A stretch of 64,000 nucleotides of DNA from Nigrospora sphaerica (taxonomy: Eukaryota; Ascomycota; Sordariomycetes; Amphisphaeriales; Apiosporaceae). The stretch is from NCBI GenBank assembly GCA_018287875.1, contig JAGVVL010000001.1:8680001-8744000 (forward strand), read 5' to 3'. The notes below the pieces were generated by a model that saw only the letters and a list, made by a program, of their open reading frames with translations, did not search any database and was not told the origin of the DNA. This document shows, piece by piece, positions 1 to 9,762 of the stretch. A program made the position numbers and the translations under genes. Position 1 is the first letter of the stretch. Every line of letters starts with the position of its first letter.

Positions 1-3000
1 ACCTCAGAGGCCGCGCCCGAGGCCACCGATGCAGAGAAGTCAGCTGAGTCGGAGCCCGCTGCCGAGCCCGAGGAGCCTGCCGAGCCGGAAAGCTCAGCCG
101 TGCCGGAGGTCCCTGTGGAGCCGATGGCTCCTGCTAACATGCCGCCCCCGAAACCCGATGCGGCGGGATCAGAGGCAGCGCCAGAGGTCGCGCCCGAAAC
201 CGCCGACTCGGAGAAACCAGCCGAATCAGAGCCCGTTGCTGAGCTCGGGAAGCCCGCCGAATCTGAACCCGCCACTGTATTAGAAGCTACTCCCAGTTCA
301 GAGGCGGCCGCCGAATCTGAACCCGCCACTGTATTAGAAGCTACTCCCAGTTCAGAGGCGGCCGCCGAATCTGAACCCGCCACTGTATTAGAAGCTACTC
401 CCAGTTCAGAGGCGGCCGCCGAATCAGAGGAGCCAATCAGATCAGGGACAGCGCCCGAGACCGTCGAGTCAGAAAAGCTAGCTGAACCAGCGCCCGAAAC
501 TGCTGAGTCACAGAAACCCGCTGAACCAGCAGCCGCCGCTGAGCCCGAGAAGGCAACTGAAGCTGACACGGCATCCGGGACCGCTGAGCCAGAAAAAGCA
601 ACCGAAGCAGAGGCTGTTGCAGCGGAAGCGGGAACAGAGGCGGTCGAGTCGCCAAAACCTGCCGAGGCTGAGGTGGCTGTCGAACCAGAGGCTGCTGCTG
701 GGTCGGAAGTCACTTCTGAGCCGGAAGCTGTTTCCGATACGGAGAAGCCAACTGAAGCTGAGTCGGCAAAGCCGGTCGAACCCGAGAAACCGACTGAGCA
801 AGAGGCACCTGCCAATGACGTCAAAACACCGTCTGAGTCTGCTCCTCCGCCCGAGACAGCGGCACCGGCTATTACTGAAATAGACAGTGCCACGGTTGTC
901 TCGGCCGAAAAGGCGGACGAAGAATCAGAGGCACCATCCGAAGACGCCACAGCGGAGAAGACCAGCGCACTTACTGCCGAAGCACCCAAAGATGATGCTT
1001 CGGAAGCGCCGGTAAAGACTGACGAGCCGGCTTCTGGGGCAGCTGGTGCCTCTGCTGCCGAAGAGGCCGAATTGGAGGAGCCTCAAGTTGCCACCGAGGT
1101 CGAGCCCAAGGAATCCAAGTCAGATGCGGCCGAAATCAGCGACAACGCTGCTGCCCCGTCCAGCGAAGATGTGGCCGCCGAGACCGTAGCCGATGAGGCT
1201 GAGTCAGAGCCCCCAGCAGTTTCTGCAGATGAAGTCCCCGCAAGCAGCGACAAGCATGAGCCGGAATCTACTGAAAGCGCCGAGGAAGATGCACTTGGCG
1301 TTGCTGATGCTGAACAGCCCGAAGCAGAACCTCCCTCGCCGATGCAGGACGACAAGCCTGCCGAGACCTCAACTCCAGACACCCCCGAAGAGCCGGCCCA
1401 AGGCGAAGCCACGTTAGAGCCGGCTGCTGCAGCCACCACAGACGCGCCTGACACTGAGGCCGAGGTTCAAGCTAGCCCTCCTACAGCTGCAGAGGAGGAG
1501 GCTGTGCTAGAGACTGGAACCGCTCCGGAGGCTTCAGCGGCCGAGTCTGTCGAGGAGACGCAAGCGGAGCCTGATGCGCAAGAGGCAACTAAAGAACCTG
1601 TGCCCGAGGCCGAAGCCCCTGAGGAACCTTCCGCAGAAGAGACTCCCAAGGATCCGGCTTCGGAACCGGAATCCGAGGCTTCGAAAGAGGCTGCGCCGGT
1701 GCCTGAATCTGTGAAAGAAGCCGAGCCTCCGGCGGAGGCTGATACTTCCAAAGTGGCAGAGACTAAGGCTACCCAAGAACCAGTGGCCGAAGCGGCTACC
1801 GCAGTGGCTACAGATGACAACCAACCTGCAGAGGTGGCAGAACCGGCACCCGCCTCGGCGCCCCCATCAGCCGAACCGGAAACCAGCGCAGCGGCTGCTG
1901 AATTCGAAGAGCCTGCCGTGGAGCCTACCGAGCCCGCTTCTGATGCATCCGCAGCCGAACCGGTAACTACCCCCGAAGCCACCGAAGAAGCAATCTCGAG
2001 CGAAGCGGCCGAAACGTTCCAGCCAGCAGAGGAGGCGGTGGTTGCTTCGGCTCCTGAGGAGACCGCCTCGCCAGTCGCTGAAAGCAGTCTGGCCGTAGAG
2101 CCACCCGTCGACACTCCCGTCGTAGGGGATGAGGCCGAGAAGACACCCGCCCCCAAGGCCGCCGAGGATGACTCGGTAGTGCCTGAAGCTGGTGTGCCGG
2201 ATCAAGCCGAGCCAAGTGAGCCCGTCGTGGCGGCTGAAGTTGACACGGCCGAGCCAAAAGAGGATGATGCTAAGGCCTCGCCTACGGCCACCGGAGACAA
2301 CTCCACCCTCGAAGCGGTCACTTCAGCAGCTGACCCTCCTGCTGAGCCGCCCATGGTGCCCACGCCCGAAGCCGCTACCGAGGTCCTAGCTCAGCCTACC
2401 ACCGAGACGGCTGAAGAGCCTGTTTCTGAGCCTACTGCCGAGATGACTGCCAAGGCCACTGCCGAGCCCTCTACGGAGCCTGTTTCCGAGCCGGTTACTG
2501 AGCTTTTCCCGGAGCCAGTTGTCGAGTCAACGCCCGGAGCCGCTGCTGAACCTGCCGCTGAGCCTGTCACTGAACCTGCCGTCGAACCTGCCGCTGAGCC
2601 TGCCGTTGAGCTTGCTGCTGCTACCGAGGAGCTAGCGCCTGTCCCTGTCGCTGCTGCCGAAGCTACAGATGGTGACGCAGAGAACGCCAGCGACGACGAG
2701 GCAAAGGACGTAGGGTATTCACCCGAACCCGCAGCAGGCGTCAAAGCAGACGAAACCCCGACACCGAGTGATACTACCGACGCAGGCGAAAGCCACGGCA
2801 AGGCTGACGGAAATGTGACAGAAGAGAGAATTGAAGCCCCTGTGCCTGATGGACCTGCCGCCAATGTTGCTGCGATCGAGAGCGCCAGTGACTCTGTTGT
2901 GGAAAACAAGGTAGAAGCAGCCGATGAGACTTCAGCTCCTGCTACCACCCCAGCTATGACCGAGGAATCACTCGCTTCCGAAGGAAAACCCGAAACTGTG

Positions 3001-6000
3001 GATGAGACAATTGAACAACCTGACGAAACGGCAAGCGAATTGGCTCCTCTTGCAGATGCTGAGGCCAAGACTGAAGCTCCTAGCGAGATCCCGGCTGATC
3101 CGCCGAGTGTCGAAGAAACGAAACCGGCTGCTGATGCGGCCCCGCCGTCGGAAACAGACAACTCCGAGATCGAAGCCGAGGCCGCTGCTCCTGTCGCCGT
3201 CTCCGCTACCGTTGAGGCAGCTGATGCAGATAAACCGGAGGAGCTTGCTGAGAACGCTGAAGAAGAGGCAGCACCTGTTGAAGAACCGGCACCTACACCT
3301 GCTGTTGAGACTACGCCCGAGCCCGCCGCTGAATCTGCCCCCGAGCCTGCCGCCGAGGCTGCTGCCGAGGCTGCTGCTGAGCCTGCCGCCGAGGCTGCTG
3401 CCGAGGCTGCTGCTGAGCCTGCCGCCGAGGCTGCTGCCGAGCCCGCTGCTGAATCTGCCGCCGAGGCTGCTGTCGAACCCGCTGCTGAGCCTGCTGCCGA
3501 GCCCGCTGCTGAATCTGCCGCCGAGGCTGCTGTCGAACCCGCTGCTGAGCCTGCTGCCGAGCCCGCTGCTGAATCTGCCGCCGAGGCTGCTGTCGAACCC
3601 GCTGCTGAGCCTGCTGCTGAGCCTGCTGCTGAAAACCTCGTTGTCGAGGCTGCTAGCGTAGACTTCAATACCGAGGCAGCCGCCGGCAAGGCGTCAGAGC
3701 CAGACACCACGGATGACGCTAAGACTGATGCTCCTAAAGAGCCTGAGGTCGTTTTAACTGAGCCAGTTGCCGTGGCGGCTGCTGATGAATCAGCGGTGAA
3801 TGCTGTCGAGGCTGTCTCCGAGACGACTGCTGAGCCTGTCTCCGAGACGACTGCTGAGCCTGTCTCCGAGACGACTGCTGATCCTGTCGCTCAGACGAAT
3901 GCTGAATCTGCTTCCGAGACTGCGTCTGAGGCTTCCGCTGAGACAACTGCTGAACCTGCCGCTGAATCCGCCGCCGAGGCCACTCCCGCCGCGGCCGTAA
4001 CCGAGCTCGTTGATCAGCCTCCTGCTGAAGAGGCATCCGCTGCTGACCTGCAAGCGACTAAGACACCTGGAATTCCCGAAGCCGTAGACGCTCCTGCAGC
4101 CACCGAGACGGTTGACGCGAACGGCAATGTTGAGACTCCCAAGGACGACGACGTCACCAATGCACCCAAGGAGGTTGAGGTCTCTGATACCACCGAGGAA
4201 CCAGACGTTGCAGCACCTCCTGCACAAGACACGTTCGCAGAAGATACCCTGGAAATGCCTGCTGAAGGAGCTCCGAAAGAGTCCGAGCCCGAGCTAGCCG
4301 CAGAGCCAGCCGCAAAGACAGCCGTTGAAGAAGCTCCTGAGTCTACTGAAGAGACAGTTCCGGTTACTGAGGCGAAATCTGAAGAGGCCAAGACGGTTGA
4401 CTCCCCTAAAGAGGCGGCACCCGCAGAAGAGGCACCCGCAGAAGAGGCACCCGCAGAGGCGCCAGCAGAGGCGCCGGCAGAGGCGCCGGCAGAGACGCCG
4501 GCAGAGGTACCAGCAGAGGCACCCGCAGAGGCGCCAGAAGAGGCGCCAGCAGAGGCGCCAGCAGAGGCGCCAGCAGAGGCGCCAGTAGAGGTACCAGCAG
4601 AGGCGCCAGCAGAGGCACCGGCAGAGGCACCAGCAGAGGCGCCGGCAGAGGCACCGGCAGAGGCGCCGGCAGAGGTACCTACAGAAACACCCGTAGAGGT
4701 GGCCCCCGCAGAGGACGCTCCCACAGAGGCTGCCGCAGAGACCAAGACTGCTTCTACTGACGACACCCTCGCCAAGGCTCCAGCTGGAGAGACGGCCCCA
4801 ACTGTAGCCGCTGAGACGGCTTCTATTGAAGAGGCTGCCGCGGCGTCTGAGCCTGAGCCAGCCAAAGAGCCGGAAGTAGCCGTGGCGCCAAAAGAGCCTG
4901 CTACGCCCGATGATGTCGAAGGGGAGCCACCGGCCTCCATTTCTGTGCGTGAGCGAATCAAGATGTTTGGAGAGCCCGTCAAGAGATCCAGAGCCGAAGC
5001 CGCTCCAGCGTCCGTCCCTGCTGAGACCACCCCCGCCGTCGAGTCGACTCCAGCCCTTGCGGCTGACTCCGCGTTGGCCACGGAACCAGAAACCGCCGAC
5101 CAGCCCGAAGAGGCAGCTGTCGAGAAGGCTGCACCATCCGCTCCCGTTGAGGAGACCCCTCCTGCTGCCAGTGCTTCCGCTGTTGCCGAGACAGCCCCTG
5201 CTGAGGCGGAGAGTGCTCATATTGAATCGGCTCCCGCCGAGACTACTTCCGCTGAGGCAGATGTTTCTCCAGCTGAGCCTGTTATGGAGGCTGCTGCAGC
5301 TGAGTTGCCTGCAGAGGCTGCTCCAGCCGAGGCTGTCGCAGAAGCTGCTTCAACTGAGCCTGCTGCAGAGGCTGCTGCAGAGGCTGCTCCCGAAGAGTCG
5401 GCACCGCCTGCCTCCACCGAGGAGGCTGGCCCTGCTGAGGCTGCTACTGAAGCTGTTTCTGCCGAGGATGTTCCAGCTGAACCTGCTGCAGAAGTTGCTC
5501 CAGCTGAGCCTCCTACCGAAGCTGCTCCCGAAGAGGATGCATCACCCGCGGCTGCTGAGGAGGCCGACCCTGCAGAGGCCGCTCCCGTTGAGGCCGAGTC
5601 TGCTTCCACTGAAGCCGCCCCCGCTGTTGTACCGGAGCTAGCTGAAGAACGCGAAGCTGCTCCAGAAGCATCGCCTACCGAGGAAGCTGCACCCGCTGAA
5701 GAGGCAACCCCTGCAACTGAGCCAGAGCTTTTGACGGAAGTTGCTGAGGCCGCCGAGGACATTACTCCTGAGCCCGTCTCTACCGCAGAGGCAGCTCCCG
5801 CTGAGATCACCGAGTCCATCAAAGAGGAGGCAGTTTCAGAGTCTAGCCTTGCTGAGGATGCTAATCCTGCAGCGGAAATCGAGACTGCCAAGGAGCCCAA
5901 CCCCGTGCAGGAACCCGAAGCAGCGAAAGACTCAGAGGTTGAGACTTCTCCCGAGGCTGCCCCCGTTGAAGCTGCCCCGGAGGCTGTCGTCACGGAAGAG

Positions 6001-9000
6001 CCTCCCGCTGAAGCTGTCCCGGAGAGCGCCCTAGCCGAGGAGCCTGTTGAGCCAGTGACTGTTGAAACTGTCCCTATCCCTGAACCCGAGCCGGCCAAGG
6101 AAGCACAAGAAGCCGAGGCGCTCAAAGAGATTGTCAAGGACAAGGCCTCGGCCGAAACCGAGGCGGCGCTCGAGCCGGCTCAAGAAGCGGAAGTCACCGA
6201 GTCACCAAAGGATGCCGTCGAGGAGCCTACCCCGCCTGTTGTCGAAGAGGTCGCAGCTGCCCCAGTGCCAGACCCCACGACCACCAAAGATGAAATTACT
6301 GACGGGCCCTCAATGGAAGCTGCCCCTGAAGCAGTAGTTGAGGCCGCCAGGGAGGTTGTGGTACCAGCAGCTCCGCCTGCAGAAGAAGCGGCACCGGCTG
6401 CTGAGCCTGAAGCGCCGACTGAGCCTGAAGCGCCGACCGAGCCTGAAACACCGACTGAGCCTGAAGCACCGACTGAGCCTGAAGCACTCAAGGTTGTTGA
6501 AGAGCCTGCGCCACCCGGCGAAGAGGCTGCTGCTGTGCCCGAATCCGAAGCTACCAAGGAAACGGCCGTCGAGAATATTGCGCCTGCTGCCACAGTTGTA
6601 GCCGCTGCCGCCGCTGCTGCCGCTACGGCGGCCGCTGTGCACACGGCCACCGATGCGGAGGAGAGCAAAGATGCCGTCGGCCCCATCCCCACCGAGCGGG
6701 AGAGGGACATCAAAGGTAAGCACCAAAGCCCGAATCATAGTAGCCCTCCAGTTGCCCCTGGTACCACGGCACTTGATTTTGTAGGACACCACCCTAAGAC
6801 TAGTTTAGAGGATATACCACCACTGGATAGGGAGGAGAAGGAGAAGGAGAGGGAGGTAGAGGCGCTCAGAGAGGCTCCGGTGGAAGCAGTGGAGGAGTAT
6901 GGACCGGCACCTCAGGTGGAGCACCATGCGCAGGAAGATGAAGACCCGGAGAAGGCCCCGGCGACGGCTGAACCCGCACGTCCGTCTCCCGACAAGGACC
7001 TGCCGACTCAGACCGAATACAGCCCCGGCGACGACAGTCATGGTCTCGCCATAGGCACCGCGGCGGCCGCCGCCACGGGAGGCGCTGCTCTCGTCCGCAA
7101 CTTATCCTTTGCCAGCCGCATGCGGGCAGAGAAGGGCAAGATGGTGCGTCTGGTCTCGGACGAAGAGGACAGCTACAACCACTATACCTACCGTCCTCCG
7201 ATCCCCAGCAGAACCACTTCGCGCGGCACTGCTAGCGGAGCCGCCGGACCCTCCACCGGGCAGACTGTCGATCCCCCTGCCAGTGAAGCCGCTGCCTCAC
7301 CGGCCCCGGAATCGGCGCCCAAGCAATTCGTCCCACCGCCTTGGCCTTCCCGGGACCTCATGTCGAGGTCGCTCCGCAGAGACAAGATCTCGACCGAAAG
7401 CGCCTTTGAACAGGCCAGGTCGGATTTCATTCGTAAGTTTCCCGCTCGTCCAAGTCTTCTTTCGCTCTTCCCCACAGGCTCACCATGCCCAGCACATGTC
7501 ACTGATGTTGATGAAAAGGGGCCCGAAGCCAAGACAAGCGTCGAGTCTACCAGTCCAATCTCGGGTCCTTCTGGCAGGCCAACCGCGGGCGCTTCACCTG
7601 AGCCATCACACACACCGCTAGCCGACGCACGACCGGCCACGCCCGAGGTGGTGCTGCCCGCCCCGTCCGACGTACCGGCCGAGACACAGGGCCAGGAACG
7701 GAGCTCAAGGAAACAACAAAGGCTATTTCGGAGGCAGACTGAAGAGGCAATCGCCGCGGCCGTGGTCATCTACGCGGCGGCGCGGGAACTGAGTCCCCAG
7801 GGTCGCATTCCGCCGGGTAGTGCCCAGGCAGGTGACGCGGCGGTGGCGGAACAGGATCCTCATTTGTCTGGGAGCGTTGCGACGCCAGGGGTTGCCGGGT
7901 TCCAAGGCATTCAACAAGATACAACTGGTTCTGTGCCTGTTGCTGACCTCTGCTCCACAGACGAAGACGGCAAGTCTCCGCGCAGTGAGCGGCATCGCAG
8001 TGAGCGGCATCGCAAACACCGGTCCCACCGTCATCAGCCGTCACTGGACACCACCGGCGGCAGCAACAGCACCGGCAACAGCACCCAGCATTCGCACCAA
8101 AGGAGCCGAACGGATAGCGATCCCTCGGGCAAGTCGGCCTCGGAGCTAGTGACAGCGCGCCCCTCCAAGAGAGACAGCGTACACTCGGAAAGTTCGCTGC
8201 AAGTACCCAAGAGCCGGAAGCATCGCACGCCCGAAGAGCAAGCCGAGCATGAGCGGCGCAAGGAACGCCGAGCGCTACGCCACGCACAGCTTCAGGAAGA
8301 ACACCCAGAGGAGCACCGAGAGGAGCCCCGAGAGGAGCACCGAGAGGAGCATCGAGTGGAGCGTCGAGAGGAGCGTCGAGAGGAGCGTCGAGAGGAGCGT
8401 CGAGAGGAGCGTCGAGAGGAGCGTCGAGAGGAGCTCCGAGACAAGCGCCGAGACGAGCGTCGAGACGAGCCCCGAGACGAGCCCCGAGACGAGCCCAGAA
8501 GCGAGGACCCAGACGAACGTAGAAGAAGGCGCCGTAGCGAACGTCAGGCCCGGGAGGCCCGCGATCGCGAGCTGGACCGGGTTACCCGCGAGCGCGACCT
8601 GACTCGTGACCGAGAGGTGGACTATGAAGAAGCAAGGAGCAAAGAGCCGGAGCCGTTCGTCGCAGACCATCACTCGCGTCGCGGCTCGCGACGAATGAGC
8701 TATTCGTCCCGGCCAGACCGCCCGTTGTCGGGTAAAGACGAACCACGGCCAACTTCGCGAAAGGAGGACTCTCGCCCTACTTCGCGAAAGGAGGACTCGC
8801 GTCCTACCTCGAAGAGGGAGGAGATGGTACCCGAGCACCCGTCGCCCCCCAAGAAGAAGAAATTTTTGGGTATCTTCGGTGGCGGTGACAGCAGTAAGGA
8901 CCACAACTCGCACTACACGACACGCGCCCCGGAGCCCGTCGCCGCACCTCAGCTGTCCAGGGAGGTGCCACGCGCACTCGAGCCGCCGAAGCGGTCCAGT

Positions 9001-9762
9001 ACGACGCGCGAGAGCATCGCCCATGAAAGCTTGCGGCGACACGACGACGTTGTTCCGCGATCCCGGTCGCACAGGCACAAGTACGACGAGCCCATGCCGG
9101 ACGCGCCTAAACGCCACAACCGTGACCGCGACCGCGACCGCGAGCCCTTCCCTGACCTTCCAAAGCACCATGCACGCGAGGCCCCGCTGGATATGGCACA
9201 TCACCGCGAGCGCGAACGCGACTCGGGCTCGCCCCGGCCTCGACGACGAGAGCGCGTGCATCGGTCCGGTTCGACGAAGCACCACAAGCGCGAAACGCGG
9301 CACGACTCGCCCGTGCCCCACGAACTGGAGCCGGAGCCGGAGCCTGTCAGGGACACGCCTCCGAAACGACGCGAGCGCGCGTTGCCCGTCGACCTGCCTA
9401 GGCAGCAGTACGAAGACGAGGAAGAGCCGCCGCGCCGTCGCCACCGCCGGGACTCCGAGGGCAGCCGGCGTCACCGCCACCGCGACCACGATGACGTGGA
9501 CGACGAGAGGGAGCCGCCACGGCAACACCATCACCACCGCCGGCGGGCGACGCACTCGGACTCGCCCAAGCGCGCGCGGTTCGCCGACGAAGAGGGAGAG
9601 AATATTTCCGAAGACATACCCAATGTACCGCGGATGCCACGCGAGGAACAGAACCTCCGGCGCGAGGAGCGACGCCGAACGCGCGAGAGCGACGCCCGCA
9701 AGCGAGCCACGTCGTCGGGTCGTAGCGGCTTGCGCGCCACCTTGAAGAGCATCTTCCGGTAG
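1..9762 (+). CDS. Giant Ala/Glu/Pro-rich repetitive protein, 5' partial
   Basis: The frame is open from the first base to the TAG at 9760, giving at least 3,215-3,253 residues, so the true start lies outside the window. Roughly the first 2,200 residues seen are an acidic A/E/P/V/T/S low-complexity region with many tandem repeats. Two Ala-rich runs follow (about 6600-6640 and 7060-7090). The last ~1,000 residues are basic and polar, rich in RE, RD, RH and SR dipeptides, with a KKKKFLGIFGGG segment near 8850-8880 and a C-terminal LKSIFR. Two in-frame segments (6716-6784, 7433-7477) look like introns. No enzymatic domain is visible. Similar fungal proteins are often labelled involucrin-repeat or titin-like; that is a compositional label, not a function. 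A structural or scaffold role is a guess. The gene is convergent with ATG5. Confidence 0.85.
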   Translation, partial: TSEAAPEATDAEKSAESEPAAEPEEPAEPESSAVPEVPVEPMAPANMPPPKPDAAGSEAAPEVAPETADSEKPAESEPVAELGKPAESEPATVLEATPSSEAAAESEPATVLEATPSSEAAAESEPATVLEATPSSEAAAESEEPIRSGTAPETVESEKLAEPAPETAESQKPAEPAAAAEPEKATEADTASGTAEPEKATEAEAVAAEAGTEAVESPKPAEAEVAVEPEAAAGSEVTSEPEAVSDTEKPTEAESAKPVEPEKPTEQEAPANDVKTPSESAPPPETAAPAITEIDSATVVSAEKADEESEAPSEDATAEKTSALTAEAPKDDASEAPVKTDEPASGAAGASAAEEAELEEPQVATEVEPKESKSDAAEISDNAAAPSSEDVAAETVADEAESEPPAVSADEVPASSDKHEPESTESAEEDALGVADAEQPEAEPPSPMQDDKPAETSTPDTPEEPAQGEATLEPAAAATTDAPDTEAEVQASPPTAAEEEAVLETGTAPEASAAESVEETQAEPDAQEATKEPVPEAEAPEEPSAEETPKDPASEPESEASKEAAPVPESVKEAEPPAEADTSKVAETKATQEPVAEAATAVATDDNQPAEVAEPAPASAPPSAEPETSAAAAEFEEPAVEPTEPASDASAAEPVTTPEATEEAISSEAAETFQPAEEAVVASAPEETASPVAESSLAVEPPVDTPVVGDEAEKTPAPKAAEDDSVVPEAGVPDQAEPSEPVVAAEVDTAEPKEDDAKASPTATGDNSTLEAVTSAADPPAEPPMVPTPEAATEVLAQPTTETAEEPVSEPTAEMTAKATAEPSTEPVSEPVTELFPEPVVESTPGAAAEPAAEPVTEPAVEPAAEPAVELAAATEELAPVPVAAAEATDGDAENASDDEAKDVGYSPEPAAGVKADETPTPSDTTDAGESHGKADGNVTEERIEAPVPDGPAANVAAIESASDSVVENKVEAADETSAPATTPAMTEESLASEGKPETVDETIEQPDETASELAPLADAEAKTEAPSEIPADPPSVEETKPAADAAPPSETDNSEIEAEAAAPVAVSATVEAADADKPEELAENAEEEAAPVEEPAPTPAVETTPEPAAESAPEPAAEAAAEAAAEPAAEAAAEAAAEPAAEAAAEPAAESAAEAAVEPAAEPAAEPAAESAAEAAVEPAAEPAAEPAAESAAEAAVEPAAEPAAEPAAENLVVEAASVDFNTEAAAGKASEPDTTDDAKTDAPKEPEVVLTEPVAVAAADESAVNAVEAVSETTAEPVSETTAEPVSETTADPVAQTNAESASETASEASAETTAEPAAESAAEATPAAAVTELVDQPPAEEASAADLQATKTPGIPEAVDAPAATETVDANGNVETPKDDDVTNAPKEVEVSDTTEEPDVAAPPAQDTFAEDTLEMPAEGAPKESEPELAAEPAAKTAVEEAPESTEETVPVTEAKSEEAKTVDSPKEAAPAEEAPAEEAPAEAPAEAPAEAPAETPAEVPAEAPAEAPEEAPAEAPAEAPAEAPVEVPAEAPAEAPAEAPAEAPAEAPAEAPAEVPTETPVEVAPAEDAPTEAAAETKTASTDDTLAKAPAGETAPTVAAETASIEEAAAASEPEPAKEPEVAVAPKEPATPDDVEGEPPASISVRERIKMFGEPVKRSRAEAAPASVPAETTPAVESTPALAADSALATEPETADQPEEAAVEKAAPSAPVEETPPAASASAVAETAPAEAESAHIESAPAETTSAEADVSPAEPVMEAAAAELPAEAAPAEAVAEAASTEPAAEAAAEAAPEESAPPASTEEAGPAEAATEAVSAEDVPAEPAAEVAPAEPPTEAAPEEDASPAAAEEADPAEAAPVEAESASTEAAPAVVPELAEEREAAPEASPTEEAAPAEEATPATEPELLTEVAEAAEDITPEPVSTAEAAPAEITESIKEEAVSESSLAEDANPAAEIETAKEPNPVQEPEAAKDSEVETSPEAAPVEAAPEAVVTEEPPAEAVPESALAEEPVEPVTVETVPIPEPEPAKEAQEAEALKEIVKDKASAETEAALEPAQEAEVTESPKDAVEEPTPPVVEEVAAAPVPDPTTTKDEITDGPSMEAAPEAVVEAAREVVVPAAPPAEEAAPAAEPEAPTEPEAPTEPETPTEPEAPTEPEALKVVEEPAPPGEEAAAVPESEATKETAVENIAPAATVVAAAAAAAATAAAVHTATDAEESKDAVGPIPTERERDIKGKHQSPNHSSPPVAPGTTALDFVGHHPKTSLEDIPPLDREEKEKEREVEALREAPVEAVEEYGPAPQVEHHAQEDEDPEKAPATAEPARPSPDKDLPTQTEYSPGDDSHGLAIGTAAAAATGGAALVRNLSFASRMRAEKGKMVRLVSDEEDSYNHYTYRPPIPSRTTSRGTASGAAGPSTGQTVDPPASEAAASPAPESAPKQFVPPPWPSRDLMSRSLRRDKISTESAFEQARSDFIRKFPARPSLLSLFPTGSPCPAHVTDVDEKGPEAKTSVESTSPISGPSGRPTAGASPEPSHTPLADARPATPEVVLPAPSDVPAETQGQERSSRKQQRLFRRQTEEAIAAAVVIYAAARELSPQGRIPPGSAQAGDAAVAEQDPHLSGSVATPGVAGFQGIQQDTTGSVPVADLCSTDEDGKSPRSERHRSERHRKHRSHRHQPSLDTTGGSNSTGNSTQHSHQRSRTDSDPSGKSASELVTARPSKRDSVHSESSLQVPKSRKHRTPEEQAEHERRKERRALRHAQLQEEHPEEHREEPREEHREEHRVERREERREERREERREERREERREELRDKRRDERRDEPRDEPRDEPRSEDPDERRRRRRSERQAREARDRELDRVTRERDLTRDREVDYEEARSKEPEPFVADHHSRRGSRRMSYSSRPDRPLSGKDEPRPTSRKEDSRPTSRKEDSRPTSKREEMVPEHPSPPKKKKFLGIFGGGDSSKDHNSHYTTRAPEPVAAPQLSREVPRALEPPKRSSTTRESIAHESLRRHDDVVPRSRSHRHKYDEPMPDAPKRHNRDRDRDREPFPDLPKHHAREAPLDMAHHRERERDSGSPRPRRRERVHRSGSTKHHKRETRHDSPVPHELEPEPEPVRDTPPKRRERALPVDLPRQQYEDEEEPPRRRHRRDSEGSRRHRHRDHDDVDDEREPPRQHHHHRRRATHSDSPKRARFADEEGENISEDIPNVPRMPREEQNLRREERRRTRESDARKRATSSGRSGLRATLKSIFR
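259..420 (+). repeat. 54-bp tandem repeat, 3 identical copies
   Basis: Copies begin at 259, 313 and 367 and show no base differences, encoding an 18-residue unit starting ESEPATVLEATPSS. Identity at synonymous sites indicates recent duplication or ongoing homogenisation. Confidence 0.95.
3346..3630 (+). repeat. Nested 36-bp and 60-bp tandem repeats
   Basis: A 36-bp unit starts at 3346 and 3382, with a partial copy at 3418. It passes into a 60-bp unit; 3481-3540 and 3541-3600 are identical, and the flanking copies are partial. All encode variants of EPAAE/EAAAE, preserving the frame. Confidence 0.95.
3814..3885 (+). repeat. 24-bp tandem repeat, 3 copies
   Basis: Copies start at 3814, 3838 and 3862 and encode VSETTAEP, the last ending in DP. 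Confidence 0.9.
4417..4695 (+). repeat. 12-bp PAEA repeat array
   Basis: About 20 units of a 12-bp word near gcgccggcagag encode alternating APAE/VPAE/TPAE. Substitutions are mostly at the third position or A/V/T changes. The array never breaks frame. Confidence 0.9.
6403..6489 (+). repeat. 18-bp EPEAPT repeat, nearly 5 copies
   Basis: Units start at 6403, 6421, 6439, 6457 and 6475 and encode EPEAPT or EPETPT. The array sits close to the end of the acidic half of the protein. Confidence 0.9.
6716..7477 (+). other. Two candidate frame-preserving introns in the giant gene
   Basis: 6716-6784 (69 nt) begins GTAAGC and ends TTTTGTAG. 7433-7477 (45 nt) begins GTAAGT and ends in a pyrimidine tract plus CACAG. 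Both lengths are multiples of three and neither holds an in-frame stop, so splicing or retention leaves the frame open. The splice signals match those of the other genes here, so I favour splicing, which gives 3,215 or more residues. The 45-nt intron would be near the fungal minimum. Confidence 0.55.
8305..8506 (+). repeat. 12-bp EERR/DEPR repeat array
   Basis: A degenerate 12-bp word near cgagaggagcgt encodes EEHR, then EERR, then DERR/DEPR units. It marks the charged C-terminal part of the giant protein and would form a highly charged, probably helical or disordered rod. Confidence 0.9.
8746..8820 (+). repeat. 27-bp RPTSRKEDS repeat, 3 copies
   Basis: Three near-identical 9-residue units (RPTSRKEDS, the last diverged to RPTSKREE) contain basic-Ser/Thr words that could be phosphorylated; that is inference. 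Confidence 0.85.

Noticed and set aside
2391..3710. 439-codon minus-strand frame rich in Ser/Ala/Gly, and similar antisense frames along 1-9900, including 542 codons at 8275-9903
   Set aside because: They are mirror images of the GC-rich repetitive plus-strand coding region, whose codon pattern avoids antisense stops. They have no domain and no independent start or splice support.
4417..4695. Regular short repeats considered as a CRISPR-like or satellite array
   Set aside because: There are no unique spacers, the units are 12 bp and contiguous, and the reading frame is kept throughout, so it is a coding repeat.
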